A DNA stretch of 9,791 nucleotides from Clostridium sp. UBA6758 (GTDB taxonomy: Bacteria > Bacillota > Clostridia > Clostridiales > Clostridiaceae): the NCBI GenBank assembly GCA_002453475.1, contig DKGY01000034.1:792-10582 (forward strand), in the 5' to 3' direction. The position numbers and the translations under genes are program-made. The first letter of the stretch is position 1. Each line of letters opens with the position of its first letter. Below are positions 5,948 to 9,791 of this stretch, piece by piece. The notes under the pieces are model-generated. The model was not told the origin of the DNA, searched no databases, and saw nothing but the letters and a program-made list of their open reading frames with translations.

Positions 5948-6908
5948 AAATGATTTTTTAGATATACTTAGAGATTACTTAAAGGGAGCTTTTAGTGAAC
6001 TTGAGATAAATGATATATTAAGAGACTATGAGGAATTTTTCTTAAATGGAGAGTTACAGGGAAAGAGTGATGAGGAGATTATAAAAACATTAGGATCTCC
6101 TAAGAGTATTGCAAAAGAATTAACTGAAGAGATGAAGGGACAAGGCAAATCTACAAGTAATAGCAATAATGAATTTAAAGATAAGGTTTCTAAGGACGCT
6201 AAAAATCTTTGGAAAAATGTAAAGAGACAAGGAAAAAAGGCAGGTAATAAGACTAAAGAATTTTTAGATTCCAATTCAGTAATTAACGGAAAGATATCTT
6301 CTGCTGGAGTAAAATTAATAATATTTGTTATAAGCGTTCTATTATTTTTCCCAGCTTTAACAATAGTTATGTCTATGATAGCCAGTGGTTTAGGACTTGT
6401 TGGAATGTCAATTGCAAACTTTATAGGTTATCTAGGAGCTGCCTTCATTTGTGGAATTGATATATCTATGGGAGTGTTTGGATTCTTTGCTTGTATAGCA
6501 TGGACTGGATTTATTATCTTAGGTTGGACAGTATACTGTTTAGTGTATAAAGGATTAAAATACCTAGTAGTTCAGTATATATCTTGGGTTAAAACTAGAA
6601 ATATGTATGTAAGAGTTAAAAATCAACAAGAAAACACTGTAGATAATGAAAATGTTACTGAGAAAAATGAAGAGATAATTCATTATGAAGAGGAAAATAG
6701 AGATAGTACTGAGAATCAAACTGGATATGGTGAAACTTTTAATGAAAAATATATAGGTGAAGGTTTAAAGGGAAATGGAGAAGTCGAAGAAATTTCTGTA
6801 GAAGATAAGGCCCATGAAGAAAAGCCTATATTTACAGAAGTTATAGATGATGATTTTGAAGAAGGTATAGAAAATAAAGATAATAAGGAGGAGAAATCTA
6901 ATGAATAG
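5940..6908 (+). CDS. HAAS/DUF1700-type membrane signalling protein
   Basis: The 322-aa protein starts with a helical HAAS/DUF1700 module (1-65): KNDFLDILRDYLKG, then DILRDYEEFF and a GKSDEEIIKTLGSPKSIAKEL block. This module typically sits next to a PadR gene and is thought to interact with the regulator. A Lys-rich linker (66-122) follows, then about three membrane helices (124-146, 149-172, 176-205). A long, very acidic cytoplasmic tail (225-322) is low in complexity. The tail length is unusual compared with the compact core. The start overlaps the padR stop by eight bases, with AAGGAG upstream, and its own stop overlaps the next gene by eight bases. It probably links an envelope signal to PadR; ligand and mechanism are unknown. 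Confidence 0.85.
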   Translation: MTKNDFLDILRDYLKGAFSELEINDILRDYEEFFLNGELQGKSDEEIIKTLGSPKSIAKELTEEMKGQGKSTSNSNNEFKDKVSKDAKNLWKNVKRQGKKAGNKTKEFLDSNSVINGKISSAGVKLIIFVISVLLFFPALTIVMSMIASGLGLVGMSIANFIGYLGAAFICGIDISMGVFGFFACIAWTGFIILGWTVYCLVYKGLKYLVVQYISWVKTRNMYVRVKNQQENTVDNENVTEKNEEIIHYEEENRDSTENQTGYGETFNEKYIGEGLKGNGEVEEISVEDKAHEEKPIFTEVIDDDFEEGIENKDNKEEKSNE

Positions 6909-7995
6909 ATGGAAAAAATCTCTTATTGTGGCTGGAATTTTTCTTGCAGTAGGAATTACAGGATCTATAATAAGTGGAGCTTATATGATGCCTAAAATTG
7001 TAAATAAAGTTTATAGAGTTCGACAAGAGATAATAAATGCAACTCCAACTGAAAGGGAAGTGTTTGTAACTGATGAACAGGTTGATGCTGTTGATATTTC
7101 ATCCTTAGAGAATAAAGGATATAATGTAGAAATTAAACCTTCACCAGATAAAAATACAAGGGTCAAGGTACTAGAATATATAGAAAATGATATGAAGGTA
7201 GAAACTTCCTATGATGCTAATACAAAGGGACTTAAAGTTGTAGGAGACAGAACTATGTATAATTTCTTTGAAGCAGAAAATATAAGGGGATTTTTTGAAA
7301 AATCTTATGACGCAATTATATACACACTTATGGAAGAAAAAAATGATAATGCTCAAATTATTATAGAAGTCCCAGTAGGAGTAGACATTAATTTTAATAG
7401 TAATTATTATACGAACTTAATAATAAAGGATAGTAAAGTTTTAAAAGATACATTGATTTTCACAAGTCCTAGAGGTGGGTATGTAAATTTGCCATATAAT
7501 AATACTCTTAAAAATATGAGTATTAAAACTAGCAATTATCTAGAAATAGATTTAAGGGAATTTATAAATGCTGAGAATATTAAAATCGATTGTAATAATG
7601 CTAGAGTCTATTCAGGAGGTGCTTATAATGATTATGAAGAGGGTAAAGTGTTGCCTGATAATGTTACCATCAATGCCGACTATATAAATATAGAATCCTA
7701 CATGCCAATAGGAAAAAATGTTATATTAATTGGAAGTGACGTAAATTATACTACTGATTTTAATGAATATGCTATGAATGTTGATTTAAAAGATAATCGT
7801 GGTGGAAGAGTACATTTTGATGGAGCTGATTTAGGTAATGAGGAAAACTTTAATTCTGTAACTTCAAATAGTAGTCATGAAGGATATATAGGTAGAGGAA
7901 AAAAGAAGGATTTCAAATTAAGTGTATCTGGATATGATATATGTGAATTTGAACATTCATCTACTACTGATTTAGAAATGGATTTATATGACTAA
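6901..7995 (+). CDS. Single-pass membrane protein with a beta-rich DUF4097-like exterior
   Basis: The 364-aa protein has a short basic N terminus (NRWKK), one membrane helix (about 8-28) and a long extracytoplasmic part. From about residue 60 on, the sequence alternates short hydrophobic strands with Asn/Asp turns (VDISSLENKGYNVEIKPSPD; IIIEVPVGVDINFN; NVTINADYINIESYMPIGKN). This is the pattern of the DUF4097/DUF2807 adhesin-like beta-solenoid proteins encoded beside PadR-HAAS pairs. The assignment rests on that pattern and context, not on a specific motif. No sortase signal or catalytic residues are seen. It may act as the outer sensor or structural head of the system. AAGGAGG lies nine bases before the ATG, inside the upstream gene, and the eight-base overlap (ATGAATAG) points to coupled translation. 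A compound hairpin terminator follows. Confidence 0.8.
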   Translation: MNRWKKSLIVAGIFLAVGITGSIISGAYMMPKIVNKVYRVRQEIINATPTEREVFVTDEQVDAVDISSLENKGYNVEIKPSPDKNTRVKVLEYIENDMKVETSYDANTKGLKVVGDRTMYNFFEAENIRGFFEKSYDAIIYTLMEEKNDNAQIIIEVPVGVDINFNSNYYTNLIIKDSKVLKDTLIFTSPRGGYVNLPYNNTLKNMSIKTSNYLEIDLREFINAENIKIDCNNARVYSGGAYNDYEEGKVLPDNVTINADYINIESYMPIGKNVILIGSDVNYTTDFNEYAMNVDLKDNRGGRVHFDGADLGNEENFNSVTSNSSHEGYIGRGKKKDFKLSVSGYDICEFEHSSTTDLEMDLYD

Positions 7996-8025
7996 TATAT
8001 AGTTTGAAGTACAATTGAGCTGAAA

Positions 8026-8133
8026 GGCTGTTGCAAATATCTTGCTGATCTTTATAAAATATTGAGTATAACTTTAAAATAAAGTTATACTCAATATTTA
8101 TTTAAGATTAACTTATTTTGCAGCAGCTTTTTT
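8026..8133 (+). terminator. Nested palindrome / intrinsic terminator after the padR operon
   Basis: The inner hairpin is a perfect 19-bp stem (8057-8075 with 8081-8099) around a 5-base loop. An outer stem (GCTGTTGCAAA, 8027-8037, with TTTGCAGCAGC, 8117-8127, one G-U pair) encloses it and is followed by six Ts (8128-8133), a terminator hallmark. The nested structure could also be a small non-autonomous repeat element, since the ends resemble transposon termini. Confidence 0.7.
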
Positions 8134-8180
8134 ATGAACAAATTTTAACTATATATATATTATTGGTAGAGGGAAAGCTG

Positions 8181-8209
8181 TTGACATTTAATTTATAAGA
8201 AGTTAGTAT
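8181..8209 (+). promoter_or_regulatory. Sigma-A type promoter of the M23-domain gene
   Basis: A perfect -35 TTGACA (8181-8186), an ideal 17-base spacer and a good -10 TAGTAT (8204-8209) make this the strongest promoter in the window. Transcription should begin near 8216, about 88 bases before the ATG at 8304. Confidence 0.8.
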
Positions 8210-8303
8210 ATACCCATGAATGCTTGGACTAAGGAGGCGAATTAGAATAAACTTGGGAAAAATAAATTTTATAAGTTAAATAAAATTAAAAAGAGGGAAA
8301 CTA

Positions 8304-9479
8304 ATGAATAAGAAAATAAAGTTAATTATTTCAGTAATGATATGTACTAATTTAGTTGCCACTAGTGCGATGGCAGATGAAATAGGTGATAAGAAACAAC
8401 AGTCAAATAGCATTGAAGAGGAAATAGGTAGTGGTAAGGAAAAAATAAAAGAGCTAGAAAAGAATAAAGAAGATGTTCTTCAGGATATGGTAGATCTTAA
8501 TGAAGAGATAAATGCCTTAGATAATGAAATTTATAAGTTGAAGTTAGATATGGATAAAGCTACTACGAAAATAGGGGACCTTAATGAAAAGGCTAAAAAG
8601 TTAGAAAAAGATTTAGAAGATAATAAGGACATCATGTACAAAAGAATGAAAACTCTATATAAAAATCAAGGACAAGGCTATATTGAGGCTCTTTTTGAAT
8701 CTAAGGGACTTTCTGATTTTTTTAATAGACTCGAAATGGTTAAAACTATTCTAGATTTCGATAAGGGAGTATTGTCTGATTTTGCAAATAGCCAAAGGGA
8801 ATTACAGGAAACACTACAAGTGGCATCTAGGGAAAAAGAAGCTCTACAGCAAAATATGGCTATAAAAGAATCAAAATCAAAAGAGATTGATAGCAAGAAA
8901 AATGAAAAATCTGTGATGATGGCTAAGATAGAAGAGGATATAGATGTTCAGGAAAAAATGATAGCTCAAAAGGAATCAGAATTTCAAGAAATTGTTGCTA
9001 TAATTAATGATATGGAGGAAGCTTCTAAAAGACCAAGTAGAGGGGCTTCAACCAATTCACAAGGTGGACAAGTATCATCTAATGGTGAGATTTCCTCTAT
9101 AACTGGGAATATAGCTTATCCAATTACATCAGGCTATGGATGGAGGACAAATCCTATTAGTGGTAAGGAAGAATTTCAAGCTGCCGTTGATATTGGAGCG
9201 CCACAAGGTGCAGGTGTACATTCATTGATGGATGGTACTGTAGCTTATTCAGGTTGGATGAATGGTTATGGAAATGTAGTAGTAATAAATCATGGAAGCA
9301 TTAGCAGCTTATATGCTCATAATTCACAGCTTTTAGTTAGTGCAGGAGATAGCGTTAAAGGTGGACAACAGATTTCCTTAGTCGGAACTACGGGATATTC
9401 AACAGGACCACATATACATTTTGAAGTTACCAATGCTAGCGGAGAGAAAATAGATCCAACACCATATTATATTTATTAG
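8304..9479 (+). CDS. Secreted coiled-coil protein with a degenerate M23 (LytM) domain
   Basis: The 391-aa protein has a signal peptide (KKIK, hydrophobic core, likely cut after SAMA at residue 24). A long coiled coil of PcsB/CwlO type follows (about 28-243), with the typical LYKNQGQGYIEALFESKGLS break near 117-136. After a Ser/Gly/Asn linker (about 243-268) comes the M23 domain (271-391), opening with YPITSGYGWRTNPISGK. Family residues present are D296, H339 (YAH) and H370/H372 (PHIHFEV). The first zinc ligand, normally His in FHxGxD, is Gln292 (FQAAVD), so metallo-endopeptidase activity is doubtful. Such proteins may still bind the wall or activate other hydrolases during division, as EnvC does in E. 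coli; this role is inference. GAGGG lies before the ATG. A strong promoter and a terminator make it a single-gene unit. Confidence 0.92.
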   Translation: MNKKIKLIISVMICTNLVATSAMADEIGDKKQQSNSIEEEIGSGKEKIKELEKNKEDVLQDMVDLNEEINALDNEIYKLKLDMDKATTKIGDLNEKAKKLEKDLEDNKDIMYKRMKTLYKNQGQGYIEALFESKGLSDFFNRLEMVKTILDFDKGVLSDFANSQRELQETLQVASREKEALQQNMAIKESKSKEIDSKKNEKSVMMAKIEEDIDVQEKMIAQKESEFQEIVAIINDMEEASKRPSRGASTNSQGGQVSSNGEISSITGNIAYPITSGYGWRTNPISGKEEFQAAVDIGAPQGAGVHSLMDGTVAYSGWMNGYGNVVVINHGSISSLYAHNSQLLVSAGDSVKGGQQISLVGTTGYSTGPHIHFEVTNASGEKIDPTPYYIY

Positions 9480-9540
9480 GAAGATAATATATATAATTTA
9501 AAATACATAGAAAATTTAAAATAATTTTTTGGGATACAAG

Positions 9541-9581
9541 AGTGTAGTTAAATTTGTTTATAGGATTTAACTACACTTTTT
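9541..9581 (+). terminator. Intrinsic terminator of the M23-domain gene
   Basis: A perfect 13-bp stem (AGTGTAGTTAAAT, 9541-9553, with ATTTAACTACACT, 9565-9577) closes an 11-base loop and is followed by TTTT. It lies about 60 bases after the stop codon. Confidence 0.88.
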
Positions 9582-9791
9582 CTTATATGACTAAATTGTA
9601 AGATAATTATTGATTATGTAAGATAAGGTTTATGGTGAAAGAGATTTTTAATATATATAATGATATTTGTAAAGAGAATGAAGGGATTAATATGATTTAA
9701 TTAATAAAACTATTAACTTCACTGAGATTCAAGTTATTATGACTATAAGGCATCTTCAAAAAATAAGTAAGTCAGAATGCTCGTCTATTTT

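Larger units (their letters stand above)
7996..8303 (+). other. 308-base intergenic region between the padR operon and the M23 gene
   Basis: No gene is supported. The left half (8023-8133) is a nested palindrome with a terminal T tract. The right half holds a near-consensus promoter (8181-8209) and an about 87-base AT-rich leader. The leader contains a stray AAGGAGG (8231-8237) with no start codon at usable distance; it lies inside a nine-codon ATG frame (8216-8245). Confidence 0.7.

Noticed and set aside
8216..8245. A nine-codon ATG frame at the predicted transcription start of the M23 gene, possibly a leaderless leader peptide
   Set aside because: No ribosome binding site, no regulatory codon run and no attenuator-like hairpin follow. 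The match to the start site depends on an unmapped promoter.
8231..8303. Riboswitch in the M23 gene leader
   Set aside because: The leader is only about 88 bases, AT-rich, and shows none of the conserved cores or multi-stem folds of known riboswitches.
9632..9700. A 22-codon ATG frame (starting MVKEIFNIYND) after the last terminator
   Set aside because: The AAGG before it is only four bases away, there is no clear promoter, and open frames of this length are expected by chance in such AT-rich DNA.

Overview
The window is strongly AT-rich. It has consensus AGGAGG-type ribosome binding sites, AGA/ATA/TTA-heavy codon use and short intergenic gaps ending in strong hairpins. The proteins (OmpR/BaeS-type two-component pair, PadR with a HAAS-type partner, PcsB/CwlO-like coiled-coil M23 protein, HMA-SafE-cupredoxin fusion) fit a low-GC Firmicute, most likely Clostridium or a close relative. 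The taxonomic call is inference; no rRNA or tRNA gene is present.

Left part (1-3893): the last codons of an unidentified + strand gene converge on a - strand gene across a bidirectional hairpin terminator. The - strand gene encodes a likely copper-handling membrane protein: an N-terminal HMA domain, a SafE/DsbD-like membrane core and a C-terminal cupredoxin-like domain. Divergent from it, across an intergenic region of about 155 bp with palindromes, lies an OmpR-family response regulator followed almost directly by its sensor histidine kinase. The kinase's extracytoplasmic loop carries a Met/Cys cluster, so the pair may sense a metal or redox signal and may control the neighbouring copper gene.

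Middle (3839-5256): a near-perfect 20-bp inverted repeat separates the kinase from a convergent gene for a small polytopic membrane protein that resembles DUF6512. Divergent from that gene is an Fe/Mn superoxide dismutase gene with all four metal ligands. A 9-bp inverted repeat overlaps its presumed promoter.

PadR region (5366-7995): a tightly coupled three-gene operon encodes a PadR-type regulator, a HAAS/DUF1700-type membrane protein and a single-pass membrane protein with a beta-rich, DUF4097-like exterior. The genes overlap by 8 nt at both junctions. Upstream is an unusual array of five evenly spaced operator-like palindromes, all built as TGT-N3-ACA or a one-base variant. The most economical reading is an envelope-sensing, autoregulated system.

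Right part (7996-9791): a nested palindrome/terminator, then a textbook sigma-A promoter driving a secreted coiled-coil protein with a C-terminal M23 (LytM) domain. In that domain the first zinc-ligand His is replaced by Gln. This suggests a degenerate LytM protein that regulates rather than cuts the wall. A terminator follows. The last about 210 bases hold no convincing gene; the final 50 look like the edge of a repeat.
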